Of a stretch of 64,000 bases of DNA, positions 1 to 8,812 are shown piece by piece. The DNA is from Cutibacterium porci. GTDB taxonomy: Bacteria; Actinomycetota; Actinomycetes; Propionibacteriales; Propionibacteriaceae. The stretch spans positions 682,001 through 746,000 of the forward strand of contig NZ_VUMG01000001.1 of NCBI RefSeq assembly GCF_009696315.1, given 5' to 3'. A program made the translations under genes and the position numbers. Numbering within the stretch: position 1 is the stretch's first letter; every line of letters starts with the position of its first letter. The notes under the pieces were generated by a model. The model was not told the DNA's origin. It worked only from the letters and a program-made list of their open reading frames with translations, and made no database searches.

Positions 1-400
1 CACTGGCGGTGTACCCATCCTCATCAATGGTGAACGGCCCAGCTACGAGTTGGTTTGTGACGTGTGCTGTGAATAGGCAGCGAAGGCGTGCCTCCGCTTC
101 TGACGGAGTCGCCGAATCGCATAAGAAGTCGTCCATTCCCCAGTCGGGGCTGATGACCGAGAGGGTGTCGGAACCAGCCAACAGCAGGATCGGCACGCGC
201 CTCTCGTAGCACGACAGGTGAAGGCAAGCTTCGCGGGCCCGGGCTGGTTCATCGTGGCAGTCGACCAACACGACGTCGACTCCCTCTAAGTGGGACATGC
301 ACTCTTGCAGGTCGTCGTAGCGAGAGATGCTATGCGGTAGCAGTTCCAAAGCCTCAGGCAGCGGGGTGTCTAACGGGCCCAGTAAGGATAGTCGTGCCAT
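1..400 (-). CDS. GlnR-like atypical response regulator, C-terminus outside the window
   Basis: The reading frame is open to the left edge, so only about 133 N-terminal residues are visible. They resemble a receiver domain: a hydrophobic strand VDVVLVDC, then RRVPILLLAGSD, then SPDWGMDDFLCD. This pattern matches the actinobacterial GlnR/Rv0818-type regulators as I know them. Those are OmpR-like proteins with a C-terminal winged helix, which would lie outside the window. The frame stays open upstream to another ATG at 460. I prefer the ATG at 400 because MARLSLLG matches how the family usually begins. A tyrosine/aspartate-rich segment, not a classic acidic pocket, fits an atypical receiver. It is divergent from the membrane protein that starts near 517. 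The family assignment is fairly secure; the regulated targets cannot be read from this fragment. Confidence 0.7.
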   Translation of the reverse strand, partial: MARLSLLGPLDTPLPEALELLPHSISRYDDLQECMSHLEGVDVVLVDCHDEPARAREACLHLSCYERRVPILLLAGSDTLSVISPDWGMDDFLCDSATPSEAEARLRCLFTAHVTNQLVAGPFTIDEDGYTAS

Positions 401-516
401 CCAGATGCCCTCCCATACTGAAATCGCGTCGTCCAAGGTCGTGACAATGTTGCATTCCATCATCCCACGACAGCTTGACCCGTCTCATCGGCACTACGAT
501 TTATGCCGTGACGAGG

Positions 517-1395
517 ATGCCTGATGAGTGGTTCCGTCCGGACGATGATGGGTCCGGACCGGATGAACTCTGCCCCGCGGAGGGTACCGAGGAGGCCTCG
601 GACAGCGGAAATCCGCCCCCTCGCCATGCCGACGACAGCCTCATCTCCTCAACGACGAGTGGTGTCATCCGTGTCGTCACCGGTGACACCGGGCCTAGTG
701 TGGTGGTTGGACGCACTCATGCCTCCGTCACTTCGACATCGTCGCGGCGTCGCCATTTCCCCGTCTGGATCCTGATAGTCGCGGCGGCGCTCGTCGTCGG
801 GTTAGTGCTGGGTACCTTCATCACTCAGTCGCGTGATAGTACCGGGGCAGTGCGCGTCACCCCTGGAGCGACGGTGTCAGCCTCCAGCGCTGCGGCGGAT
901 ATGCCGTATCAAGGACGCGTTAAGGCAATTGATGGTGTGAGAGCAATCGCATCGTGCGTGTCTGATCCCGCAGTCGATTCTGACCATCATGTCGTTCGCT
1001 ACGATCCGGAGTTTGTCGTTGATGACAAGCCGGACACTGCGTGGCGGTGCAATGGTTCGGGGGAGGGACAGCAGATCACGCTCACCTTGCCTCGGTCCTC
1101 CCGGATCGTCGGTGTGGGGATGATCAACGGTTATGCGAAGGTTTTCGGCGACGTCGACTTATATTCGCAATACCGTCGGGTACGCACTGTGCGCTGGACG
1201 ATGCCTGACGGGACATGGTTTAACCAAGATTTCACCGACGACGATCAAGATCTGCAAAAAGTTATGATCCCGCCACGTACCGTCAAGGGAGATATCACCG
1301 TCACGATCATTGCGACGACGAGCCCGGGCTTGATTGGTGAGCCCACCCGGGACTCGGTTCTCATTTCGATGCTGCAGGTTTACGAAGCGTCGTAA
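517..1395 (+). CDS. Single-pass membrane protein with C-terminal discoidin-like domain
   Basis: The 292-residue product has an acidic, proline-rich cytoplasmic N-terminus (about residues 1-78). One transmembrane segment follows at about 80-102 (PVWILIVAAALVVGLVLG), then a Ser/Ala linker. The extracellular domain at about 135-290 has the look of an F5/8 type C or NADase-type glycan-binding fold: a DDKPDTAWRC motif near its start, a GEGQQITLTLP strand and a late VLISMLQVYE strand. Such domains usually bind surface glycans or ligands. I chose the ATG at 517; a TTG at 475 is in frame but has no ribosome-binding sequence. No catalytic motif is visible. Domain assignment is by pattern and function is unknown. 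Confidence 0.65.
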   Translation: MPDEWFRPDDDGSGPDELCPAEGTEEASDSGNPPPRHADDSLISSTTSGVIRVVTGDTGPSVVVGRTHASVTSTSSRRRHFPVWILIVAAALVVGLVLGTFITQSRDSTGAVRVTPGATVSASSAAADMPYQGRVKAIDGVRAIASCVSDPAVDSDHHVVRYDPEFVVDDKPDTAWRCNGSGEGQQITLTLPRSSRIVGVGMINGYAKVFGDVDLYSQYRRVRTVRWTMPDGTWFNQDFTDDDQDLQKVMIPPRTVKGDITVTIIATTSPGLIGEPTRDSVLISMLQVYEAS

Positions 1396-1404
1396 GCAGG
1401 TCAC

Positions 1405-1842
1405 TTAGCGCCAGTCGTCGGTGTCGATGAGAATCGTCATGGGGCCATCGTTGACCAGACGTACCTTCATGTCGGCGCCAAAGATGCCGGTTTCGACGTG
1501 CGCTCCCAGGTTGCGTAGATGACTCACGAAGTGGTCTACCAGTGGTTCGGAGATAGGGCTGGGAGCCGCAGCGCTCCATGAGGGGCGGCGTCCCTTACGG
1601 GTGCTGGCGTATAACGTGAATTGGCTGACGACGAGAAGTGGGGCGTCGAGGTCGCTGGCAGATTTCTCGTCTGCCAAGATGCGAAGCCCCCAAATTTTTT
1701 CGGCGAGTTTTTCCGCTTCGGCGACTGTATCTGAGCCGGTAATTCCAATAAGGACCACCAGACCTGGACGGGGCAGTGCCCCAACCGTTGCGTCGTCGAC
1801 GACGACGTCGGCACTGATTGCTCTCTGGATGACGACTCGCAT
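1405..1842 (-). CDS. dtd: D-aminoacyl-tRNA deacylase
   Basis: This 145-residue protein hydrolyses D-amino acids from mischarged tRNAs in the cytoplasm. It begins [13 protein letters not shown] and carries the family hallmark SQFTLYA, followed by a K-G-R-RPSW stretch where the family has KGxRP(S/D)F. The C-terminal [10 protein letters not shown] matches the second conserved motif (NxGPVT). Full length is typical of the family. The frame extends upstream to 2070, but the ATG at 1842 gives the canonical N-terminus, so the longer form is rejected. It is convergent with the discoidin-like gene, with only 9 bases between the stops. A small possible gene lies just upstream on the opposite strand. 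Confidence 0.93.
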   Translation of the reverse strand: MRVVIQRAISADVVVDDATVGALPRPGLVVLIGITGSDTVAEAEKLAEKIWGLRILADEKSASDLDAPLLVVSQFTLYASTRKGRRPSWSAAAPSPISEPLVDHFVSHLRNLGAHVETGIFGADMKVRLVNDGPMTILIDTDDWR

Positions 1843-1882
1843 GACTATCGAGTCTACGCAGATAGCCTCGTAGGATTGCGAT

Positions 1883-1987
1883 ATGGCTGTCACAGGGCTG
1901 GTGGTATTAGTGGTTGTTGCGGTACTGGGTGCCCTTATACCCCTCGCCGCAGTTGTCCGTTCCCTACTATCCGCATGGCGACAATAA
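1883..1987 (+). CDS. Possible 34-residue hydrophobic membrane peptide
   Basis: A short frame [20 protein letters not shown] ends at TAA (1985-1987), with AGGA about eight bases before the ATG. The first 22 residues are almost entirely aliphatic, and the tail ([10 protein letters not shown]) is basic. That gives one membrane helix with a positive cytoplasmic end. It lies between dtd and the nitrobindin-like gene in otherwise empty sequence. No family is recognised. It could be a genuine small membrane protein or chance; conservation across species would decide. Confidence 0.4.
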   Translation: MAVTGLVVLVVVAVLGALIPLAAVVRSLLSAWRQ

Positions 1988-2230
1988 GCGAGTTGCCGTT
2001 TTTGACGAACGTGCGCCATTAGTGAATATGGACGTTCAGCTGATCGTCCATTCGGGTTGCGCTGGTGCATAGCATTCCGTAGCCCGTCGCCACTCTACGG
2101 TTGGCCTCATCCTGTTCGGTGCCGTGTTTGCGTGGCCTGCATCGCATAGAATCATCGCTGAGGTGACGGCGGGGGGACGCCCCGACTGCTCCTACCTCAT
2201 CCATCCAACCGCGACCCGACACGAGGACCC

Positions 2231-2731
2231 ATGCCCTTCCAGATTCCTGACGACCTCAATCGTGATCTCATGCCCCTGGCCTGGATGATCGGCCACTGGG
2301 AGGGCGAGGGACACGGGAACACCCCAGACGGCGGTGAGTTCAGCTTCGGGTGTCAGGTCGATTTCACGGAGAATGGCGGAGACTATCTGCACTACATGTG
2401 TCAGACGTTCACCAAAAATCCCGACGGCACCCCGGCTGCGCCGTTGCGCATGGAAACCGGCTTCTGGCGTCCCAACGTCGACACCCGCAAGGTTGATGTG
2501 CTGATGGCCGCCCCGGAGGGTTGGGCCGAGGTGTGGACCGGAACTATTGACGGCGCCAAGATCGAGTTAGTTACCGATGCTGTGGCTCGCACTGAGGATG
2601 CTCTCGTGACCTACACCGGCGGTCAGCGTCTTTATGGGCAGGTTGAAGGCGATCTGCTGTGGACTTTCGATCGAGCTACCGTCGATGCCCCCCTGCAGCC
2701 CTATATGTGGGCTCGCCTCACGAGGTCCTGA
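2231..2731 (+). CDS. Nitrobindin-like (FABP fold) protein lacking the usual haem-ligand histidine
   Basis: The 166-residue protein has the N-terminal family signature GHWEGEGHG and the beta-barrel composition of nitrobindins, also called THAP4-like or DUF1794 proteins. Typical members bind ferric haem through a histidine close to the C-terminus and isomerise peroxynitrite. In this sequence the equivalent stretch reads PLQPYMWARLTR, so tyrosine (residue 158) stands where the family usually has histidine. This may be a ferric nitrobindin-like protein with altered or absent haem binding. The gene is translationally close to the next one: its TGA and the following ATG (2733) are one base apart. 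Family is secure; biochemical role is uncertain. Confidence 0.85.
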   Translation: MPFQIPDDLNRDLMPLAWMIGHWEGEGHGNTPDGGEFSFGCQVDFTENGGDYLHYMCQTFTKNPDGTPAAPLRMETGFWRPNVDTRKVDVLMAAPEGWAEVWTGTIDGAKIELVTDAVARTEDALVTYTGGQRLYGQVEGDLLWTFDRATVDAPLQPYMWARLTRS

Positions 2732-2732
2732 G

Positions 2733-3674
2733 ATGTCTGATCCGGTATTGCTGAGCGATGGCCTGGACGCTGGCCTGGTGTCCCACATGGGAAATCCACT
2801 AGCCGAGCAGCGTGTGATGCTCGACGGCGGTGGGAGTATCGAGCTGTCCAACCGCGACGTGTTTTCAGTGTCTGGCGTCGATCGGCTGGGGTGGCTGCAT
2901 TCTTTGACGTCACAGTTCCTTGAGGGCATGGAGCCAGGGCACACGACGACGAGCCTCATATTGTCGCCGACTGGTCACGTGGAACACGTGATGCACGGCG
3001 TCGATGACGGTCAGACGTTCTGGGCATGGACGGAGCCAGGTCGCGGGGCTGACCTGGTGGAATGGTTGGATTCCATGCGCTTCATGATGCGGGTCGACGT
3101 TGCGCTGCGTCCCGATATGAGCGTCCGATGGGTCGGTCACGAGGTTGCTCTTTCCGAGGGGATCGTCCTGTCCTCGGAGATAGCCCATGGACATGAAGTG
3201 ATTGTGCCGGTTGGCTCTGCGACGCCCAGCGATGCGCAGCCGGTCGGCGTGCTGGCATGGGAGGCATTACGGATTGCCGCCGGCATTCCGCGGATTGGGC
3301 TAGATACCGACGACCGAACTATCCCCAACGAGATTGGTCTGTACGGCACCCACTTGGATAAAGGGTGTTACCGAGGCCAGGAGACGGTCGCTCGGGTTCA
3401 CAATCTGGGTCGTCCGCCGCGTCGATTGACTCTGCTGCAGCTCGATGGGTCTCGCGCTGAGCTACCCGAGGTTGGTACTGAGATTCACGCTGGTGGGCGC
3501 CGAGTCGGGGTGATGGGGTCATCCGCGCACCACCACGTCGATGGTCCAATCGGTCTGGCTCTGGTGCGCCGCAGTGTCGATGTCGCTGTGGAATTGGAGG
3601 TCGGCGGGATTGCGGCAGGTCAGCAACCTCTCGTTGACCCTGACGTTGGTTTGCACGTCCGCCCGGTAGTGTGA
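2733..3674 (+). CDS. ygfZ: YgfZ/GcvT-like folate-binding protein
   Basis: The 313-residue protein contains the YgfZ fingerprint KGCYRGQE at about residues 210-217. The fingerprint sits in the context LDKGCYRGQETVARVHNLGR. YgfZ proteins bind tetrahydrofolate and help build or repair iron-sulphur clusters. The N-terminal half has the VSGVDRLGWLHSLTSQFLEG region seen in the aminomethyltransferase-like fold. I start it at the ATG immediately after the stop of the nitrobindin-like gene. Upstream in-frame extension overlaps that gene and is rejected. The adjacent pair is probably one transcript. Family assignment is strong; the specific clients are unknown. Confidence 0.9.
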   Translation: MSDPVLLSDGLDAGLVSHMGNPLAEQRVMLDGGGSIELSNRDVFSVSGVDRLGWLHSLTSQFLEGMEPGHTTTSLILSPTGHVEHVMHGVDDGQTFWAWTEPGRGADLVEWLDSMRFMMRVDVALRPDMSVRWVGHEVALSEGIVLSSEIAHGHEVIVPVGSATPSDAQPVGVLAWEALRIAAGIPRIGLDTDDRTIPNEIGLYGTHLDKGCYRGQETVARVHNLGRPPRRLTLLQLDGSRAELPEVGTEIHAGGRRVGVMGSSAHHHVDGPIGLALVRRSVDVAVELEVGGIAAGQQPLVDPDVGLHVRPVV

Positions 3675-3714
3675 GCCTGTGCCCCTGTGCCCAGCAGGGT
3701 CGAGGAGGAAATAC

Positions 3715-5100
3715 GTGAAGAAGGATTATTTCAACCGCACCCAGAAGTTGGTGACGGTCCTCGTTGACGTCATCGTTTTTGTGACAGGCATCTTTCTGTC
3801 ATTCTGGATGCGTTTCGGAATGGTCATTCCGCAGCGAAACTTGGACGACGGGAAAGCCGCGCTTATGGCGTCGGTTATTGCGTTCCTAATTATCAATGTC
3901 TTGTCCGGTGTTTATGTGTTGTATAACAAGACATTGTTAGACATAGGAATCATTACTGTCGTCGATCAAGTCATGGTGACCATCGTCATCATGGCGCTGA
4001 CATTTTTCGGGCGATGGTTTGCCTTTCCGCGCTCGGTTCTCCTTATTAACCTCGTGGTTGGCATCGCCTTACTCTTGGTGTGGCGCAGCGTCGAAATGGT
4101 GGCGTATCGACGCCTACGCGGCGCCAAACGAGTGATGCTGCTGGGTACGCCAGAGACGCTCAACCGGGCCGTCATGAACTATATGGCTAATAAGGCAACT
4201 CGCCATCGTCTCACCCATGTGGTGCGGGGTCACTATTTGGAGCAGATTCGATCCCATATTGACGAATTTGATACCGCCCATGTTTCGGATGACATTCCTC
4301 CCGCTGAACGAGTAGCGATTTATGACCTCTTGTTGAGTGAGGACAAGGAAATCTTCATGTCTACCTCGTTTGAGCATATGATGCTTATCAATCCGACAAT
4401 AATGTCGATTGAAGATGAGACAATCATTGCGGCGAGTCCGTTTAAGATTCCGGCGGAAATGGATATCGTCAAGAGGTTCTTCGATATTCTGTTGTCGCTC
4501 GTCGCCTTGGTCATTGCTTCACCGATCATGCTTGTTACCGCAATCCTGGTGAAGGCCAGCTCGCCTGGCCCGGTGTTCTATCGCCAAACCCGCATTACTA
4601 AGGATGGGCGTGAGTTTAAGATTCTCAAGTTCCGGTCTATGGGTGTGACCGCCGAGAAGGAGTCCGGTCCCATGCTGGCCACCAGCAACGACCCACGCGT
4701 CACTCCGGTCGGCAAGTATCTACGCAGTCTGCGCATCGACGAGATCCCTCAGCTCATTAACGTGCTTATTGGCGACATGTCGATCGTCGGTCCTCGACCA
4801 GAACGGCCCTTCTTCGTCGACCAGTTCCAGGAGCAGAACGCTCATTACGCATTGCGGCACAACGTGCGTGCCGGCATCACCGGATACGCACAGGTTTACG
4901 GCAAATATGCGTCCGACTTCGCTGCCAAACTCAACTTCGACCTCATCTACATCAAGCAATACTCGCTCATCCTTGACGTTAAGATCATGATCCAGACGAT
5001 CAAGATTCTCTTCGACAAGGTCTCTTCACGAGGCGTTGACGAGACAGCAGAGCCCGACGAGAACATCCACCTGCCCGCAGAGGTCCAACAGCTGAACTGA
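3715..5100 (+). CDS. Polyprenyl glycosylphosphotransferase (sugar transferase), membrane
   Basis: The 461-residue enzyme should transfer a sugar-1-phosphate to a polyprenyl-phosphate carrier, starting a surface polysaccharide or glycoconjugate. Four N-terminal membrane helices are visible (about residues 10-115). A CoA-binding-like central region and a further helix (FFDILLSLVALVIASPIM) follow. The C-terminal catalytic domain includes SSPGPVFYRQTR, FKILKFRSM, LRSLRIDEIPQL and MSIVGPRPERP, all hallmarks of the family. The start is a GTG preceded by GAGGAGGA. It stands alone: no Wzx/Wzy or other glycosyltransferases are nearby, so the glycan cannot be named. Confidence 0.9.
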   Translation: MKKDYFNRTQKLVTVLVDVIVFVTGIFLSFWMRFGMVIPQRNLDDGKAALMASVIAFLIINVLSGVYVLYNKTLLDIGIITVVDQVMVTIVIMALTFFGRWFAFPRSVLLINLVVGIALLLVWRSVEMVAYRRLRGAKRVMLLGTPETLNRAVMNYMANKATRHRLTHVVRGHYLEQIRSHIDEFDTAHVSDDIPPAERVAIYDLLLSEDKEIFMSTSFEHMMLINPTIMSIEDETIIAASPFKIPAEMDIVKRFFDILLSLVALVIASPIMLVTAILVKASSPGPVFYRQTRITKDGREFKILKFRSMGVTAEKESGPMLATSNDPRVTPVGKYLRSLRIDEIPQLINVLIGDMSIVGPRPERPFFVDQFQEQNAHYALRHNVRAGITGYAQVYGKYASDFAAKLNFDLIYIKQYSLILDVKIMIQTIKILFDKVSSRGVDETAEPDENIHLPAEVQQLN

Positions 5101-5120
5101 CGGGCAGAGGATCCCTGGAA

Positions 5121-5858
5121 TCAGGACTCGCGAGCGACCTTGTATTGGGCAGCTTGGGCCCGAGGACGGACGATCATTCGATCAATGTTGACATGGCTTG
5201 GCAGCCCAGAGATCCACCGCACGCATTCGGCGATGTCTGCGGCGGTCAGAGGAGAAGCGACGCCTTGATACACCTTGTCAGCTTTGGCCTGATCGCCGTG
5301 GAAACGTACGAGGGAGAATTCTTCGGTGTGCACCATGCCGGGACTGACCTCGCACACTCGAACCGGATGACCACACAGTTCTAGGCGCAGGGCCTCGACA
5401 ATGGCTCTCTCCCCAGACTTGGCGGCACAGTATCCGGCGCCTCCCTCATAGCCCCATTCAGCGGCAGTAGAAGTGATGGTGACGATGGTGCCCTCTGCAC
5501 TTTCGAGTGCCGGCAGCAGGGCTTTTGTGACCCGACCCATACCTAGCACGTTGGTTTGGTACATCGTCGTCCAGGCATCGAGGTCTGCCTCAGAAACGGG
5601 TTCCTGGCCGACGGCGCCACCAGCGTTGTTGACGAGGAGGTCGACTGTGCCGCCGACCGTCTCGACGAGGTTGGCGACGGATTCGTCGCTCGTGACATCG
5701 CAGGTTACCGCTTGTCCACCAATTTCAGCAGCGAGTGGCTCGATGCGTTCGACCCGTCGTGCCGCACAGATAACGTGCCAGCCGTCGCCTGCTAGGGCGT
5801 GAGCCGTCGCTGCGCCGATTCCCGAACTTGCTCCTGTGACCACTGCAGTCTTTGTCAT
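5121..5858 (-). CDS. Short-chain dehydrogenase/reductase
   Basis: The 245-residue protein is a classical SDR. It has the nucleotide-binding TGASSGIG near residue 9, NNAGG near 85, catalytic serine in ITSTAAEW and the YCAAK active site. Its N-terminus and the ARR segment after strand 2 suggest NADP(H). The substrate cannot be read. SDRs of this YdfG-like subtype often reduce 3-hydroxy acids or ketones. The ATG at 5858 gives the canonical start; an upstream in-frame extension to 5930 is unsupported. It lies 110 bases from ptsI on the same strand but appears functionally separate. Confidence 0.88.
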   Translation of the reverse strand: MTKTAVVTGASSGIGAATAHALAGDGWHVICAARRVERIEPLAAEIGGQAVTCDVTSDESVANLVETVGGTVDLLVNNAGGAVGQEPVSEADLDAWTTMYQTNVLGMGRVTKALLPALESAEGTIVTITSTAAEWGYEGGAGYCAAKSGERAIVEALRLELCGHPVRVCEVSPGMVHTEEFSLVRFHGDQAKADKVYQGVASPLTAADIAECVRWISGLPSHVNIDRMIVRPRAQAAQYKVARES

Positions 5859-5968
5859 GACTCCATTGTCCTCCGGCACAGGCCGCACTGTTGCGGATGC
5901 CGCGCAGAACCGTCCCCGCGTACAGAGCATGCCGCAGCCCCCGTCTCCGGGGGCTGCGGTCGAATGAG

Positions 5969-7642
5969 TCAGCTAACGAGAACCTCGATACTCGGGTCCG
6001 CTAGCTTCAGCGCAGCCGTGCGAGCTTCCTGCGGGTCGGAAGCGGCGAGGGCAGCGTCGGCGATCTTGCGGCATTGCTCCAAGCTGTGCCGTGACAACGC
6101 GGCCTTGACGGCGGTGATCTTGCCTGCGGCCATCGATAGAGAACGAACTCCGACGCCGACGAGAACTAACGCCAGCAAGGGATCGCCGGCAGCTTCTCCG
6201 CATACACCAATGAGCCGCCCACCAGCTCCGTCACAGGTGGCTTTGACGAGCTGAATGACGGCAGGCTGCCACGGCGTCAAAAGCTCAGCCAGCTCGCCTT
6301 GCAGACGGTCAGCGGCCATTGCGTACTGGGTTAGGTCATTCGTGCCGATAGACGCGAAATCCACTGACTCTAGTACCTGGAACGACCGTAGAGCTGTTGA
6401 CGGGACCTCGACCATGATGCCCACGGTCTTGATACCGGCGGCGCGGGCACGAGACGAAAACCACTTGGCTTCCGCCTTCGTGGCGACCATCGGGGCCATG
6501 ACGTAGGGGTCACGGTTGGTTTGCTCAGCGGCCTTGGCAAGTGCCTCCAGCTGGGCGTCAATGAGATCAGTGCGCACCTGGGATAGCCGCAGACCGCGCC
6601 GACCGAGAGCCGGGTTCTCTTCTGGGCCTAGATCGGCGAAAGCGAGCGGCTTATCGGCCCCGGCGTCCAGGGTACGGAAGACAACCTTGGCGCTCTCATC
6701 GAAGGTCTTAAGGACCGTGGCGTACGCCTCAGTTTGCTCTGCGACGGTAGGGGCGTCCTGGCGGTCGAGGAACAGGAACTCGGTGCGAAACAGACCGACT
6801 CCTTCGGCGCCCTTCTTTTTCGCCGCTGGGGCGTCAGAAGGGTTACCGATGTTAGCGAGGACGAGGACGCGCTCACCGTCAGACAGCGTGGCGTCTCCCT
6901 GCGGAGTGGATGCCAGCACTTCGGCGCGACGGTTGGCACGCTCGGTGAGCTCGGCGACGGCTGACTCGTCGGGTTCGATGAGCACTGTCCCAGTGACGCC
7001 ATCGAGGGCTAGCGCAGTGCCGTCGTCAATGTCGCGAGCGCCACTACATCTCACCACTGCGGGAATGCCGATCTGAGATGCCAGGATCGCAGTATGGCTC
7101 GTGGGGCCGCCGGCTGCTGTGATGAGACCACGGACTAACTCTGGATTGAGCGTCGCGGTGTCGGCTGGGGCAAGGTCCTCGGCGACAAGGATTACTGGCG
7201 AATCAAAGGATGGAATACCAGGTTCGGGAAGTCCCTGCATGACGGCGATCGCGCGGTCGCGAACATTGCGCAAATCGGTGACGCGTTCGGCGAGGTAGCC
7301 ACCTGCGGCACTTAGCTGAGCGCAGAAATCATCAAAAGCAGCCCATAAGGCATGGGCAGGGCCATGCCCGTCAGACAGGTGAGACTTGACGCTGGTAAGC
7401 AGCCCAGGATCACGAGCCATCATGGCGGTGGCTTGCAATACCGCAAGGGCCGACGGGTCCGCGTGGAGAGAGCGTTCATCGAGACGATCGGCCACCTTAT
7501 TGAGGGCGGCCTCAACCCTGGCCAGGTCTGCCTCTGTGCCTTGGCTGGGATCTGATGCGGGTAGTCCAGGAGCGGGGGAGACGATGAGCGCGTGGGCCTG
7601 TCCGACTCCTGCCGAGACCCCGAGCCCCGAGAGGGTCCGCAT
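5969..7642 (-). CDS. ptsI: PTS enzyme I (phosphoenolpyruvate-protein phosphotransferase)
   Basis: This 557-residue cytoplasmic enzyme takes phosphate from PEP and passes it to HPr, starting all PTS sugar uptake. The phospho-histidine is H183 in GGPTSHTAILAS. PEP-binding landmarks include GLFRTEFLFLD and the late GTNDLTQYAMA and GVCGEAAGD. Length is typical of EI. Its start lies four bases after the stop of ptsH on the same strand, so the two form an operon. It would serve the glucitol-type EIIA and the galactitol-type permease in this window. An in-frame extension to 7687 overlaps ptsH and is rejected. Confidence 0.95.
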   Translation of the reverse strand: MRTLSGLGVSAGVGQAHALIVSPAPGLPASDPSQGTEADLARVEAALNKVADRLDERSLHADPSALAVLQATAMMARDPGLLTSVKSHLSDGHGPAHALWAAFDDFCAQLSAAGGYLAERVTDLRNVRDRAIAVMQGLPEPGIPSFDSPVILVAEDLAPADTATLNPELVRGLITAAGGPTSHTAILASQIGIPAVVRCSGARDIDDGTALALDGVTGTVLIEPDESAVAELTERANRRAEVLASTPQGDATLSDGERVLVLANIGNPSDAPAAKKKGAEGVGLFRTEFLFLDRQDAPTVAEQTEAYATVLKTFDESAKVVFRTLDAGADKPLAFADLGPEENPALGRRGLRLSQVRTDLIDAQLEALAKAAEQTNRDPYVMAPMVATKAEAKWFSSRARAAGIKTVGIMVEVPSTALRSFQVLESVDFASIGTNDLTQYAMAADRLQGELAELLTPWQPAVIQLVKATCDGAGGRLIGVCGEAAGDPLLALVLVGVGVRSLSMAAGKITAVKAALSRHSLEQCRKIADAALAASDPQEARTAALKLADPSIEVLVS

Positions 7643-7646
7643 GAGG

Positions 7647-7913
7647 TCAGGCCTCCGGATCAGTCTGCAGGTTCGCGACGAGGGCATCGAGCACTTCGTC
7701 AGCGTTGTCGCCCTCTGCGGTCAATTCGACGGTTTCGCCGTGCTTGGCTCCCAGCCCCATGACTGACAAAATCGAGCGGGCGTCTACTGGCTCTTCACCA
7801 GGACGTCCGATTTTGACGGCCAGGCCGGACTTCGACGCCGCCTGAACGAACATGGCTGCGGGACGGGCATGCAGACCGGCCTCGGCTGCAATGGTGGTGG
7901 TGCGGCTCGGCAT
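7647..7913 (-). CDS. ptsH: PTS phosphocarrier protein HPr
   Basis: This 88-residue protein shuttles phosphate from EI to sugar-specific EIIA proteins. The phosphorylated H15 sits in EAGLHARPA. A serine at position 47 (DARSILSVMGLG) is equivalent to the regulatory Ser46 of Gram-positive HPr; no HPr kinase is visible here. It is the first gene of the ptsH-ptsI pair. The ATG is preceded by AAGGAGG, and the gene is divergent from ispD. Confidence 0.95.
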   Translation of the reverse strand: MPSRTTTIAAEAGLHARPAAMFVQAASKSGLAVKIGRPGEEPVDARSILSVMGLGAKHGETVELTAEGDNADEVLDALVANLQTDPEA

Positions 7914-8008
7914 GGTTGCCTCCTTAGTGGGGTGAAAACGTTAGGTTCGACGATAGCCGACTGTGTGATGATACGAAGTGGTGGGTCGGGGTCGATAGAG
8001 TGCGAAGC

Positions 8009-8812
8009 ATGGTTAATGAGCACACGCCGCCCGTCGTCGCTGTTGTGGTAGCGGCTGGCCTTGGGACACGGTTCGGCGGCCCTGTTCCCAAGCAGGTGAC
8101 GTCGCTTACCGGAAAGGCTGTCGTCGCCGTCGCAGTGGAATCCCTCGCCGCAGGTGGTTGCGACGAGGCCGTCGTTGTGGTCAAGGAGGGCATGCACAAC
8201 CACCTACAGATAGCTCTGGCCGCATCCCCAATTCCGGTTCACTTCGTTACCGGGGGCGATACGCGCCAGGATTCGGTTCGCAACGGATTGAGGTTTATCG
8301 CCCAGCATCATCGGTTGAGCGACGCTACGACGGTGCTCATTCACGATGCCGTGCGTCCGTTGGTGCCGGCTTACGTCGTCGAGAATGTTATTGCGGCCGT
8401 CGACAATGGCGCTGTTGCGGTGACCCCGGTGATAGATGTGGTTGACACCATACGTCAGATTGACGGCGATACCTCGTCAGTCGTTGACCGTTCGACACTG
8501 CGCGCAGTCCAGACTCCGCAGGGGTTTAATCGGGCCGTCATCACTGAGTGTCACGAGCAGCTCGCTGTCGAAGGCGGTTCGGTGACGGACGACATCTCGT
8601 GTTGTGAGCGCTACGGCCACCATGCCACTCTCATTGAGGGCTCGAGAATGTCTCTCAAGATCACTGAACCAGTCGATCTCGACATTGCGGAGGTGTTTGC
8701 GAAGGCAACTGCTGGGGCTGGTCACCATTCCGGACGCCGTATTGGCAGGATGTTGCGCGCCGCCAAGCCCTCGACCGTTGCGCGAAGGTTGAGCCGAGGG
8801 AATCGACGGTGA
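8009..8812 (+). CDS. ispD: 2-C-methyl-D-erythritol 4-phosphate cytidylyltransferase
   Basis: The 267-residue enzyme makes CDP-methylerythritol in the non-mevalonate isoprenoid pathway. The nucleotide-binding start [11 protein letters not shown], the lysine in [12 protein letters not shown] near residue 112 and the C-terminal [11 protein letters not shown] / [11 protein letters not shown] segments match IspD. A GTG nine bases upstream is in frame; ATG 8009 matches the family start better. A basic tail follows the catalytic domain. The stop overlaps the ATG of ispF by one base, indicating translational coupling. The ispD-ispF pairing is typical of actinobacteria. Confidence 0.95.
   Translation: MVNEHTPPVVAVVVAAGLGTRFGGPVPKQVTSLTGKAVVAVAVESLAAGGCDEAVVVVKEGMHNHLQIALAASPIPVHFVTGGDTRQDSVRNGLRFIAQHHRLSDATTVLIHDAVRPLVPAYVVENVIAAVDNGAVAVTPVIDVVDTIRQIDGDTSSVVDRSTLRAVQTPQGFNRAVITECHEQLAVEGGSVTDDISCCERYGHHATLIEGSRMSLKITEPVDLDIAEVFAKATAGAGHHSGRRIGRMLRAAKPSTVARRLSRGNRR

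Noticed and set aside
2634-2732. Longer start of the YgfZ-type gene
   Set aside because: It would overlap the nitrobindin-like gene by 98 bases; the ATG at 2733 follows that gene's stop directly.
5799-6254. Forward frame opposite ptsI and the SDR gene
   Set aside because: It is antisense to two clearly coding genes and shows no motif.
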